Origin: an uncultured Caryophanales bacterium
GTDB lineage: Bacteria > Bacillota_I > Bacilli_A > RFN20 > CAG-826
Direction: 5' to 3'
Assembly (NCBI GenBank): GCA_946410525.1
Contig: CAMKAQ010000022.1
Span: 1-9,629, forward strand
DNA: 9,629 nt
Positions 1 through 6,154 of the stretch are shown one piece after another; the first letter of the stretch is position 1, and the number at the start of each line of letters is the position of its first letter. A program made the translations under genes and the position numbers. The notes beneath the pieces are model-generated. The model was not told the origin of the DNA. It saw only the letters and a program-made list of their open reading frames with translations, and did not search any database.

Positions 1-630
1 GAGAACATCGACTGAGTTCTTAAACCAATCAACAATCGACATACCTTCCTTATCGCCTTTGACGTATTTCACATACTCATCAAGGAATTCTTGAGCGTGG
101 ACATAAAGAACCCTCTTATTTGGGAATTTCTCTTTGATCGCGTTGCCAATCGCATGGAGAAGATGGGTCTTTCCTAAACCGCTGTCACCATAAAGGTAGA
201 GAGGGTTATAAAGGCTGCCAGGATTTTGGCTGATCATCAAAGAAGCTTGGAAGGCTTCAAGGTTCGATTGACCAGAGACAAACGTCTGAAAAGTGTAGTT
301 AGGATTAAGTACAGAATCTGAAAAATATTCAGGTTTTGCAGGCTTTTTTTCATTAATTGTCTTCAAATCGCTCTCAACGACAAACGACAATTCGAAGTCG
401 CTTCCGGTCGCTTCATTGATCGAAGAATTAACGATATCGATGTATTTCATTTTGATGATTGTAGCGGCCAAACCGCTGTTCACAACCACGATGATTTTGT
501 TTCCTTCAATTGAGTGAATGTAGCTCTCGGCAAAAAAAGAATCGTAGACGATGTTGTCTGCGAGTTTGGTCTTAATTTTGCTCAAAGTGCGGTCCCAAAG
601 AGCGGTGAGTTCACTAATTGTTAGTTCCAT
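1..630 (-). CDS. dnaA: Chromosomal replication initiator DnaA, N-terminal 210 residues (partial, cut by window edge)
   Basis: DnaA is the AAA+ ATPase that binds 9-bp boxes in oriC and opens the duplex for helicase loading. Reading the minus strand from the ATG at 630-628 gives an open frame of 210 codons to the window edge. Residues 1 to about 85 resemble the domain I protein-interaction region. The linker is short (about residues 90-105). The AAA+ core begins with LNPNYTFQTFVSG (108-120) and carries a Walker A motif GDSGLGKTHLLHAIGN (148-163, K154). The usual GGVGLGKT is here GDSGLGKT, which still fits GxxGxGKT. Walker B, the sensors and the DNA-binding domain IV lie outside the window. An in-frame stop lies 10 codons upstream of the ATG, and the only other start in between is a TTG six codons up. 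No strong Shine-Dalgarno is visible. It faces away from rpmH across oriC, the usual Bacillota arrangement, and a DnaA box at 651-659 sits close upstream, which suggests autoregulation (inference). Confidence 0.97.
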   Translation of the reverse strand, partial: MELTISELTALWDRTLSKIKTKLADNIVYDSFFAESYIHSIEGNKIIVVVNSGLAATIIKMKYIDIVNSSINEATGSDFELSFVVESDLKTINEKKPAKPEYFSDSVLNPNYTFQTFVSGQSNLEAFQASLMISQNPGSLYNPLYLYGDSGLGKTHLLHAIGNAIKEKFPNKRVLYVHAQEFLDEYVKYVKGDKEGMSIVDWFKNSVDVL

Positions 631-664
631 AGAAAAGTTGGTAGACAAAATTTACCACAATTCT

Positions 665-694
665 TTAATAAGAAACTATCTTTTTTATTGTAAA
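665..694 (-). promoter_or_regulatory. Candidate dnaA promoter
   Basis: On the minus strand a TTTACA (694-689) and a TATTAA (670-665) are separated by 18 bp, giving an expected transcript start near 658 and a leader of roughly 28 nt before the dnaA ATG. The -10 matches consensus at only four of six positions. A degenerate DnaA box (651-659) would overlap the transcript start, consistent with the autorepression known for dnaA. This is a motif match only. Confidence 0.35.
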
Positions 695-701
695 AATTGA
701 C

Positions 702-710
702 TTATCAACA
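702..710 (+). promoter_or_regulatory. DnaA box (TTATCAACA)
   Basis: One mismatch from TTATCCACA (position 6). It has the same sequence as the site at 927-935 but the opposite orientation, so the two bracket much of the box cluster. It also lies just upstream of the candidate dnaA promoter. Confidence 0.7.
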
Positions 711-770
711 CTTTTTTGCGGAAAAACCACTGATAAAGCGCCTACTTTTTGATTTATAAACCGGATTGAC

Positions 771-790
771 TGTGGAAAACTTGTTGAAAA
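771..790 (-). promoter_or_regulatory. Pair of DnaA boxes, 11-bp spacing
   Basis: TGTGGAAAA (771-779) and TGTTGAAAA (782-790) read as TTTTCCACA and TTTTCAACA on the minus strand, one and two mismatches from consensus. The 11-bp offset puts them on the same helix face, suitable for cooperative DnaA binding (inference). Confidence 0.6.
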
Positions 791-810
791 AATGTAAAAG
801 AATTAAAAAT

Positions 811-819
811 TGTGGACAA
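811..819 (-). promoter_or_regulatory. DnaA box (TTGTCCACA on minus strand)
   Basis: TGTGGACAA on the plus strand is one mismatch (position 3) from the consensus box. It sits in the middle of the oriC cluster. Confidence 0.7.
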
Positions 820-890
820 CCATGTAGTCAAAATACCTATCAACAATTACATTTTTGCTAAATGAAAGCCCTTAACTAAGGATTCTCAAA

Positions 891-908
891 CTAACCACAT
901 AAACCACA
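891..908 (+). promoter_or_regulatory. Two abutting degenerate DnaA boxes
   Basis: CTAACCACA (891-899) is followed immediately by TAAACCACA (900-908). Each is two mismatches from TTATCCACA but keeps the CCACA core. The head-to-tail 9-bp repeat suggests low-affinity sites filled cooperatively from a neighbouring strong box (inference). Confidence 0.45.
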
Positions 909-926
909 GTTGGAAATATACCGTTT

Positions 927-935
927 TGTTGATAA
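927..935 (-). promoter_or_regulatory. DnaA box (TTATCAACA on minus strand)
   Basis: TGTTGATAA on the plus strand is one mismatch from consensus and identical to the site at 702-710 in the opposite orientation. It lies beside the AT-rich candidate unwinding region starting near 955. Confidence 0.7.
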
Positions 936-954
936 GCCTCATCAAACATCGTCA

Positions 955-1009
955 TTATAAAAGTACTAATTTTTTGCTTTTGTAAGCTTTAATTTTTTTG
1001 GATATTCAA
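955..1009. other. Candidate DNA unwinding element
   Basis: This AT-rich run, with several T tracts, lies between the DnaA boxes at 927-935 and 1013-1021. Position next to strong boxes and base composition are the only support. No convincing DnaA-trio series was recognised. Confidence 0.35.
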
Positions 1010-1012
1010 GAC

Positions 1013-1021
1013 TGTGGTTAA
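1013..1021 (-). promoter_or_regulatory. DnaA box (TTAACCACA on minus strand)
   Basis: TGTGGTTAA on the plus strand is one mismatch (position 4) from consensus. It is the last recognisable box before rpmH and borders the AT-rich stretch. Confidence 0.6.
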
Positions 1022-1135
1022 CTATTCCTATGAATGTAAAATCAAACGTATTTTTCGGTTTTCCCACCTATTTTTGAGTCACTGCAACCTATTAATAAGG
1101 AAACACGCACGCGAGAGAGGTCGTTAATTCTTTTA

Positions 1136-1164
1136 TTGTTTTACTAAGTAGTAAAACTTATAAT
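1136..1164 (+). promoter_or_regulatory. rpmH operon promoter with inverted repeat in the spacer
   Basis: TTGTTT (1136-1141) and a perfect TATAAT (1159-1164) are separated by exactly 17 bp, a strong vegetative-type promoter. Transcription would start near 1171, giving a leader of about 30 nt before rpmH. A perfect 9-bp inverted repeat, GTTTTACTA (1138-1146) and TAGTAAAAC (1149-1157) with a 2-nt spacer, overlaps the -35 and fills the spacer. That is where an operator would be placed. No known regulator site was recognised. Confidence 0.8.
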
Positions 1165-1200
1165 CTCTTAGCACGTAAGTGAACCTCGGAGGAAAAGTAC

Positions 1201-1335
1201 ATGAAAAAAACATACCAACCATCTAAAATCAAACACGCTAACGAAGCTGGATTCCGTAACAGAATGTCCACCCATAACGGCCGCAAAGTCTTAGCCCGCC
1301 GTCGCGCCAAAGGCAGAGCCAGAATCGCTGCCTAA
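1201..1335 (+). CDS. rpmH: 50S ribosomal protein L34
   Basis: This 44-residue, highly basic protein of the large ribosomal subunit binds 23S rRNA. It reads [17 protein letters not shown], then FRNRMST (18-24) and an arginine/lysine-rich tail ending ARIAA. This matches the L34 family in length and in the diagnostic K-TYQPS start and GR-VL-RRRAKGR core. It is too short for many gene callers. The ATG follows a clear Shine-Dalgarno, GGAGGA at 1188-1193, with 7 nt between. It is first in the operon and sits directly behind the promoter at 1136-1164, with rnpA 29 nt downstream, the nearly universal rpmH-rnpA pairing that co-produces a ribosomal protein and the RNase P protein. Confidence 0.98.
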   Translation: MKKTYQPSKIKHANEAGFRNRMSTHNGRKVLARRRAKGRARIAA

Positions 1336-1364
1336 TTTTTCCTTTTTGTTTTTAAGAACGCCTA

Positions 1365-1691
1365 ATGAAAAAAGAGAACAGAATTCTCAAATATGAAGAG
1401 TTTTCCGAAATTATCGGTTCATCTAGGCGTATAAGAACGCCGCATTTCCTGATCAACGCTCGCAAAAGAGAAAGCGGAGAAGCCAGAATCGGAATCTCCG
1501 TCAGCAAAAGAAACGGTCATGCGGTAACCCGCAACAAGATTAAAAGGCAGATCAGATACATGATCGGCCAAGGCTTCGACCTGAGTCGCCCGGTTGATAT
1601 CGTGATTGTGGCGCGTGCTGCATACGACACTGCGGATTTTGAAAAAGAAAAACTAGAACTCATCGATGCCATAAAAAACATCGGAGAATAA
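1365..1691 (+). CDS. rnpA: Ribonuclease P protein component
   Basis: RnpA is the small basic protein that works with RNase P RNA to remove the 5' leader from pre-tRNAs. The 108-residue product has the usual family length. It carries the conserved basic RNR helix in KRNGHAVTRNKIKRQIR (48-64), preceded by an IGISVSKR strand (42-49) and followed by the acidic/hydrophobic segment VDIVIVARAAY (77-87). The ATG at 1365 has no clear Shine-Dalgarno, and an in-frame TAA lies a few codons upstream, so no longer start is available. Translation may depend on ribosomes arriving from rpmH, which ends 29 nt upstream (inference). yidC starts 5 nt after the stop. Confidence 0.96.
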   Translation: MKKENRILKYEEFSEIIGSSRRIRTPHFLINARKRESGEARIGISVSKRNGHAVTRNKIKRQIRYMIGQGFDLSRPVDIVIVARAAYDTADFEKEKLELIDAIKNIGE

Positions 1692-1696
1692 CAACC

Positions 1697-3319
1697 TTGA
1701 ATAAACGCACGAAAGTTAAATTGCTTGGAGCGCTTGGCCTTGCTGCAGGGGCCTTGATGCTTTCCGGCTGTGTCTCGAACTTCTGTTCGGACATCGAAAA
1801 GGCTCGTATCGCTTATCCATACGAACAAGGCGTCACCGTTTATGTCGATGGGGAATCGTCTGTCCCTGCTGAGTACAGAACCCCAGAACTTTCATTCCAG
1901 CCTTTGAAAGACAAAGGCAATGACGAGCTTTGGGCGTACATTCCTGTTGACGAAAACGGATATTACGCTGCCAAAAAAGCAGAATACTTAACCAAAAATA
2001 TCTTCGCTAACGCGGTTTCAAAAAATGTCAGCATTCCTTCTTATGAGTACTTCAAAAAGATGGATCAGAAGCTTTTGGAAGCCGCTATTTCAGCAGCCAA
2101 AGCTGACGGCATTACTGTCGACGAAGCTTCTATAACTGCTGCAAAAATCAACCCGTTCAGCGTAGCTGACTGTGTTGGAAACGAAGAAGGTGTCACCGTT
2201 ACTGAGGACAGCGTCCTTAGAAACTACGGCTACCTTAAATTCATCACCAAGTCCTTCAATGCCGAAAACGGAACCACAACCTTTAAGTTCGATTACGGCA
2301 ACTGGGACAAGTGGACCGAAGAAATTCAAAAAGAGATTGAGACCGCTAAACCAGGAAGCGGAGCCGCGAGCGTTCCAAACGCCGACTTCGTCTCCATCTA
2401 CAAAGGCACCTTCAACTCATTGACCAACGGCATCCGTACGTGTATCACCACCAAAGAAGGAAACTATGGCCATTACGGCGCTTCCAACAACTGGCAAGTC
2501 AAGATGGATTCCATCTCTTGGGGAGAAGCTTGGTCACATGGCTTCCTCGAAGGTCTTATCGTCTATCCGGTCGCTTGCTTGGTCGATGCTCTTAGTAACG
2601 CCTTCGACCCAGGCTTATCTGGCGTCGGTCAGATCTGGGCTCTCGTTCTCACAACCATCATCGTGAGATTGTTAGTTGTCTTATTAACCTTCAAGAGCAC
2701 TCTTGATCAGCAAAAGATGACCGCTTTGCAGCCACAAATCGCTAAGATTCAGGCCAAATATCCTAACTCGAACACCAACCAAGCTGAACAAGCTAGGGTT
2801 TCTCAAGAGACCATGGCTCTTTATAGAAGAAATAAGGTCAATCCTCTCTCTTCCATCCTGGCCATTATCATCCAATTCCCTGTCTTCGTTTCTGTTTGGG
2901 GCGCTCTCCAAGGATCTGCCGCTCTCTCTAGTGGTGAGGTCTTAAACCTCAGATTAAGCGATTCACTTCAATCGGTTCTTACCAACTTCTCCGGAACTTG
3001 GTACGCCAACACAACCGGTTGGTGGACTGCCGCTGTTCTCTTCGTCATCATGGCTGCTACCCAATTCTGTGCTATGAAATTACCACAGTGGATTAACGCT
3101 GCCAGAAACAAAAAGCTTAGCAAAACCTCAGCCAATCCTGCGGCTGATAAGACTGCCAGAACCCAGAAGATGGTTTCCTGGTTCATGCTTATCTTCACCG
3201 TCATCCTTGGCTTCACACTTCCAGCCGCTATGGGTGTTTACTGGGCTATCGGTGGTCTTGTAGCTATGGCTCAGACCGCGATCATCCAAGGCATCATGCG
3301 CCGCAAAAAAGATCGTTAG
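1697..3319 (+). CDS. yidC: Membrane protein insertase YidC/Oxa1/SpoIIIJ family, with large extra extracytoplasmic domain
   Basis: This insertase folds and inserts membrane proteins with or without SecYEG. It starts at TTG 1697, with GGAG at 1683-1686 inside the end of rnpA. Residues 1-25 are a lipoprotein signal with lipobox LSGC, lipidated Cys at 25. The insertase core spans about 275-535. TM1 (about 280-300) is followed by TM2 (309-331), whose Arg324 fits the conserved positive charge in the hydrophilic groove. A cytoplasmic hairpin follows, with LQPQIAKIQAKYP (344-356) and QETMALYRRNKVNPLSS (370-386). TM3 (384-404), TM4 (441-460) and TM5-like segments (492-533) come next, then a basic tail. 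At 540 residues it is about twice the length of Bacillus SpoIIIJ. The excess is residues 26-275, a soluble-looking region with Cys30, Cys159 and Cys249 that I cannot assign. The lipid anchor and the location of this domain outside the membrane are inferences from the signal. rnpA lies upstream and jag downstream, as in other Bacillota. Confidence 0.95.
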   Translation: MNKRTKVKLLGALGLAAGALMLSGCVSNFCSDIEKARIAYPYEQGVTVYVDGESSVPAEYRTPELSFQPLKDKGNDELWAYIPVDENGYYAAKKAEYLTKNIFANAVSKNVSIPSYEYFKKMDQKLLEAAISAAKADGITVDEASITAAKINPFSVADCVGNEEGVTVTEDSVLRNYGYLKFITKSFNAENGTTTFKFDYGNWDKWTEEIQKEIETAKPGSGAASVPNADFVSIYKGTFNSLTNGIRTCITTKEGNYGHYGASNNWQVKMDSISWGEAWSHGFLEGLIVYPVACLVDALSNAFDPGLSGVGQIWALVLTTIIVRLLVVLLTFKSTLDQQKMTALQPQIAKIQAKYPNSNTNQAEQARVSQETMALYRRNKVNPLSSILAIIIQFPVFVSVWGALQGSAALSSGEVLNLRLSDSLQSVLTNFSGTWYANTTGWWTAAVLFVIMAATQFCAMKLPQWINAARNKKLSKTSANPAADKTARTQKMVSWFMLIFTVILGFTLPAAMGVYWAIGGLVAMAQTAIIQGIMRRKKDR

Positions 3320-3332
3320 GAGGACCACATAA

Positions 3333-3938
3333 ATGAAACATTTCACCAGCAAAACTGTTGAAGAAGCCGTTCAGGCCGCCAGCAAAGCCGTTAACATTCC
3401 GGCTGAGCAATTGATCTATAAAGTCATCGAAGAAAAGAAAGGCTTATTCGGAATCGGCAAAGAAGCCACCATCGAAATCTACGATATTGATGATGCTGCT
3501 GCCTTCGCTGAGGAATATCTCAAGACCGCTCTTGGCGGAATGGGCGTAGAAGCCGAAACCTCTTCCACCATCGACGAAGACATCATCCACGTCAACATCA
3601 ACTCCGAGAGAAATCCAATCCTCATTGGTAAAGGTGGACGTACCCTCCAAGCTCTTAATGAGCTTGCTAGACTTGCTGTCAGCAACAAGTTCCGTCACAG
3701 ATACAGGATCCTTCTTGATGTCGGCGGATACAAAGAAGACAAATACGATCGTCTTCAGTGGGTCGCCAAAAAGACCGCTCGCGAAGTCGTTAAGACCAAA
3801 GTCAGCGTCAAGCTTGATCCAATGACCGCTGATGAGAGAAGAATCATTCATAACACTCTCAACGGCATGAGCCACATCAAAACCGAATCAAGCGGTGAAG
3901 GCCACGACAGAGCCGTCACAATCAAATACGTCGACTAA
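3333..3938 (+). CDS. khpB: RNA-binding protein KhpB/Jag (Jag_N-KH-R3H)
   Basis: KhpB (Jag, EloR) is a cytoplasmic RNA-binding protein that pairs with KhpA and affects cell elongation and division in Gram-positive bacteria. All three family domains are visible in the 201 residues. The Jag_N region (1-50) has KKGLFGIGKEATIEI at 35-49. The KH domain (about 78-150) has the nucleic-acid loop IGKGGRTLQALNELA (98-112). The R3H domain (about 150-201) has the signature R169-x3-H173 in ERRIIH. The Jag_N to KH linker is short. AGGAGG (3318-3323), overlapping the yidC stop codon, lies 9 nt before the ATG, so translation is probably coupled to yidC. It is the last gene of the rpmH transcript, closed by a strong terminator 7 nt after the stop. 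Confidence 0.96.
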   Translation: MKHFTSKTVEEAVQAASKAVNIPAEQLIYKVIEEKKGLFGIGKEATIEIYDIDDAAAFAEEYLKTALGGMGVEAETSSTIDEDIIHVNINSERNPILIGKGGRTLQALNELARLAVSNKFRHRYRILLDVGGYKEDKYDRLQWVAKKTAREVVKTKVSVKLDPMTADERRIIHNTLNGMSHIKTESSGEGHDRAVTIKYVD

Positions 3939-3944
3939 TAATTT

Positions 3945-3973
3945 AAGCAGGTTGAAAAAGACCTGCTTTTTTT
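3945..3973 (+). terminator. Intrinsic terminator after khpB
   Basis: AAGCAGGT (3945-3952) pairs with ACCTGCTT (3961-3968) around an 8-nt loop and runs into a T tract ending at 3973. This is a textbook Rho-independent terminator ending the rpmH-rnpA-yidC-khpB unit, and it means mnmE needs its own promoter or read-through. Confidence 0.92.
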
Positions 3974-4028
3974 GAAAAATCCTCAGCAACCCTAATCGTT
4001 TTATGTTTTTAGAACGAAAACACCCTTT

Positions 4029-4059
4029 TACCTTTTAACAAAGGTATAATTTGTTTGTG
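4029..4059 (+). promoter_or_regulatory. mnmE start region: hairpin over AAAGG plus TATAAT
   Basis: TACCTTT (4029-4035) and AAAGGTA (4040-4046) form a perfect 7-bp inverted repeat around the loop TAAC. The right arm contains AAAGG (4040-4044), a possible Shine-Dalgarno 6 nt before the TTG at 4051. A perfect TATAAT follows at 4045-4050. If it is a -10, transcription would begin near 4057, right at an in-frame GTG, giving a leaderless message. No good -35 (TTGACA-like) is found at 16-18 bp, and no TG extension is present. The two readings, RNA hairpin hiding a ribosome site or operator on a promoter, cannot be separated by eye. Confidence 0.45.
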
Positions 4060-5385
4060 AATAACGTAATCATCGCCTTAGCAACACCGCCGCTCAAAGG
4101 AGCGCTAGCCCTCATCAGAGTCTCTGGAGACGGAGCCTTCGAGATGACAGACCAGATCTTCAGCAAGAAGGTCAGCGGCACAACCAAAAGAGAAATCTAT
4201 TATGGAACCTTAAGTGACAACGGTCAGCCTATAGACTTGGTTTTGGTTATGGCTTTTAAAGGACCAAACACCTTCACTGGCGAAGACATCGTCGAGATTT
4301 CCTGCCACGGATCGATGTTAATTGCTAACCAGATTATTGAAGCTTACATCAAGAGAGGCGCTGTTTATGCAACTCGCGGAGAATTCTCTTCCCGCGCCTT
4401 CTATAACGGCAAAATGGACCTTATTGAGGCTGAATCCGTTAATGATTTAATCAACGCCACAACCGCTGAATCTAAGAACCTTAACTTAATGTCTTTAAGC
4501 GGCGAAACAAGTAAGCTTGTTGATCCTTTAAAGAAGCAAATTGCCGACCTTCTAGCTTTGCTAGAGGTTAACATCGACTTCCCTGAATATGAGGACATCG
4601 AAGAGATTAACGAAAAGACCATCGTTACCCATATCGACGAGATCAGAAAGACCATCGCAAACCTCATTAAAGGCGGAAAAGAAGGAAAGATCGTCAAAGA
4701 AGGTTTAAAGGTTGCTATCGTTGGTGAGCCAAACGTTGGCAAATCATCGCTTTTGAACGCTTTGATGAACGAAGAAAAAGCCATCGTCTCCGATATTCCT
4801 GGAACAACCCGTGATGTTGTTGAAGGAGATGTCTCAGTTAAAGGAATCTCGCTTCATTTGTTAGATACCGCCGGCATCAGAAACAACGCTGATAAGATTG
4901 AAGCCCTTGGCATAGCCAAGAGTGAAGAATCAATCACTAAAGCAGACCTCGTCATTCATGTTATAGATGCAGAAAGAGGCGAGTCTCCTGAGGATTTAAG
5001 AATCAGAGAATTGGCCAAGGACAAGATTTTGATCACCGTCTACAACAAGAGCGACCTTATCAAGAACGCCGATAAAGATAAACTCTATATCAGCGCGATC
5101 AACAAAGACATCAAGCCTCTCTTAGAGAAGATATACGAAGAGCTCGGTTTATCTGACGAAGCATTCACTTCGCCATCCCTTTCTAGCGCTCGCCAGCTCG
5201 GTTTATTAATGAGCATCGACGAACATTTAGCTAAAGCTAAAGAGGACGCTTTAAAGCAGGCTCCAATCGATTTGGTGTCAGTTAATTTGATGGCCGCTTA
5301 TAACGGCTCTAGAGAGCTTTTGGGAGAAGGTGCCACCCTTGATTTAACTGACGAGATTTTCTCAAGATTCTGCGTAGGAAAATAG
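4051..5385 (+). CDS. mnmE: tRNA uridine-5-carboxymethylaminomethyl modification GTPase MnmE
   Basis: MnmE, with MnmG, modifies C5 of the wobble uridine (U34) in certain tRNAs, using GTP and a folate one-carbon unit. Residues 1-120 form the folate-binding N-domain, with IALATPPLKGALALIRVSG (8-26) and GEFSSRAFYNGKMDL (110-124). A helical domain contains the inserted G domain: P-loop GEPNVGKS (225-232), DIPGTTRD (248-255), DTAG (272-275) and NKSD (332-335). The C-terminus is FCVGK, with the catalytic-type Cys441 of the family FC[IV]GK motif. Its 444 residues are about the family norm. The start is ambiguous: TTG 4051 has AAAGG 6 nt upstream, whereas GTG 4057 gives an N-terminus closer in length to that of Bacillus. 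tatD begins 1 nt after the stop. The usual Bacillus neighbour mnmG is not next, so the partner must be encoded elsewhere. Confidence 0.97.
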   Translation: MFVNNVIIALATPPLKGALALIRVSGDGAFEMTDQIFSKKVSGTTKREIYYGTLSDNGQPIDLVLVMAFKGPNTFTGEDIVEISCHGSMLIANQIIEAYIKRGAVYATRGEFSSRAFYNGKMDLIEAESVNDLINATTAESKNLNLMSLSGETSKLVDPLKKQIADLLALLEVNIDFPEYEDIEEINEKTIVTHIDEIRKTIANLIKGGKEGKIVKEGLKVAIVGEPNVGKSSLLNALMNEEKAIVSDIPGTTRDVVEGDVSVKGISLHLLDTAGIRNNADKIEALGIAKSEESITKADLVIHVIDAERGESPEDLRIRELAKDKILITVYNKSDLIKNADKDKLYISAINKDIKPLLEKIYEELGLSDEAFTSPSLSSARQLGLLMSIDEHLAKAKEDALKQAPIDLVSVNLMAAYNGSRELLGEGATLDLTDEIFSRFCVGK

Positions 5386-5386
5386 A

Positions 5387-6154
5387 ATGCTCGACTCACA
5401 TTGCCATTTAAACGACGACGGCCTCTTTGATAAGAGGGCTGAACATATCAAAAACGCCAAAGAAGCAGGCGTTTCTTTAATGGTTTGCATCGGTTGGGAC
5501 TTAGAAAGCTCCAAAAAAGCCATCCAGATAGCCCACGAATTCGATGGTGTTTATGCTGCCGTCGGTTTTCACCCAGAGAACCTCGAAGGAATTAACGACG
5601 AGGCCTTAGAAGAGATCAAAGAACTCGCCAAAGACGAAAAGGTCGTCGCGATAGGGGAAATTGGCCTCGATTATCATTGGTTCAAAGAACAAAAAGACCA
5701 CGACAACCAAAAGGTTTGGTTCATTAAGCAGATCGAGTTAGCTAATGAGCTTAATTTGCCTCTTTCTATACACGCTAGAGACGCCAGCGAAGACACTTAT
5801 ACCATCTTAAAAGAGCATCCAGCCAAAGCCGGTTGCGTGCTTCATTGCTATAGCGGTTCTACAGAGATGTTAGAACGCTTTGCTAAGCTTGGTTGTTACT
5901 TCGGATTCGACGGTCCAATCACATATAAGAACGCTGTTGAGCCAAAAGAAAATGTAAAAAAATGTCCAATCGACAGGATCCTCACAGAAACCGACGCACC
6001 ATACCTTTCACCGGTTCCATATCGCGGCAAACAGAATGAGCCATCACACATCAAAGAAATTCTCCAAACCATGGCGGATTTGCGTGGGATTTCTGAAAAA
6101 GAGATGGAAATTGCTGTAGAAAATAACTTTAAAGCCTTATTTCACGTCAAATGA
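5387..6154 (+). CDS. tatD: TatD family metal-dependent deoxyribonuclease
   Basis: TatD proteins are TIM-barrel metallohydrolases with DNase (3'-5' exonuclease) activity, linked to DNA repair and turnover. The metal-binding set is complete: H5 and H7 in DSHCHL, E91 in GEIGLDYHW, H129 in SIHARDA, H153 in VLHCYSG and D203 in TETDAPYLSP. The length of 255 residues equals the family norm. The ATG lies 1 nt after the mnmE stop, with AGGA in the mnmE tail as a weak ribosome site. The 3' end overlaps rnmV by an ATGA junction. In B. subtilis the orthologue yabD likewise lies shortly upstream of rnmV-ksgA, so this arrangement is ancestral. The physiological substrate is not certain from sequence. Confidence 0.96.
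   Translation: MLDSHCHLNDDGLFDKRAEHIKNAKEAGVSLMVCIGWDLESSKKAIQIAHEFDGVYAAVGFHPENLEGINDEALEEIKELAKDEKVVAIGEIGLDYHWFKEQKDHDNQKVWFIKQIELANELNLPLSIHARDASEDTYTILKEHPAKAGCVLHCYSGSTEMLERFAKLGCYFGFDGPITYKNAVEPKENVKKCPIDRILTETDAPYLSPVPYRGKQNEPSHIKEILQTMADLRGISEKEMEIAVENNFKALFHVK

Larger units (their letters stand above)
631..1135. other. oriC: Chromosomal origin of replication (oriC), dnaA-rpmH intergenic region
   Basis: This AT-rich, gene-free stretch between divergent dnaA and rpmH holds a cluster of sequences one or two mismatches from the DnaA box TTATCCACA. One-mismatch sites are 702-710 (+), 771-779 (-), 811-819 (-), 927-935 (-) and 1013-1021 (-). Two-mismatch sites are 651-659 (+), 782-790 (-), 837-845 (+), 891-899 (+) and 900-908 (+). 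The last two are directly adjacent, and 771/782 are 11 bp apart. There is no exact consensus box. The most AT-rich run, about 955-1009, is a candidate unwinding element. A more GC-rich patch (about 1104-1123) separates the boxes from the rpmH promoter. No reading frame, tRNA or riboswitch fold is evident. The dnaA/rpmH flanks are the standard Bacillota origin context, so the call is strong even though the unwinding site is not proven. Confidence 0.9.

Noticed and set aside
870..881. Short palindrome CCTTA-AC-TAAGG in oriC
   Set aside because: The arms are only 5 bp and not linked to any promoter or box, so chance in AT-rich DNA is sufficient.
955..1135. DnaA-trio series or riboswitch in the origin
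   Set aside because: No consistent run of trinucleotide repeats beside a DnaA box and no conserved aptamer-like pairing could be recognised by eye.
3444..3875. 143-codon open frame on the minus strand opposite khpB
   Set aside because: It is fully antisense to a conserved KH/R3H gene. The repeated Asp/Val-rich stretches are what reverse reading of GAC/GTC-rich codons produces.
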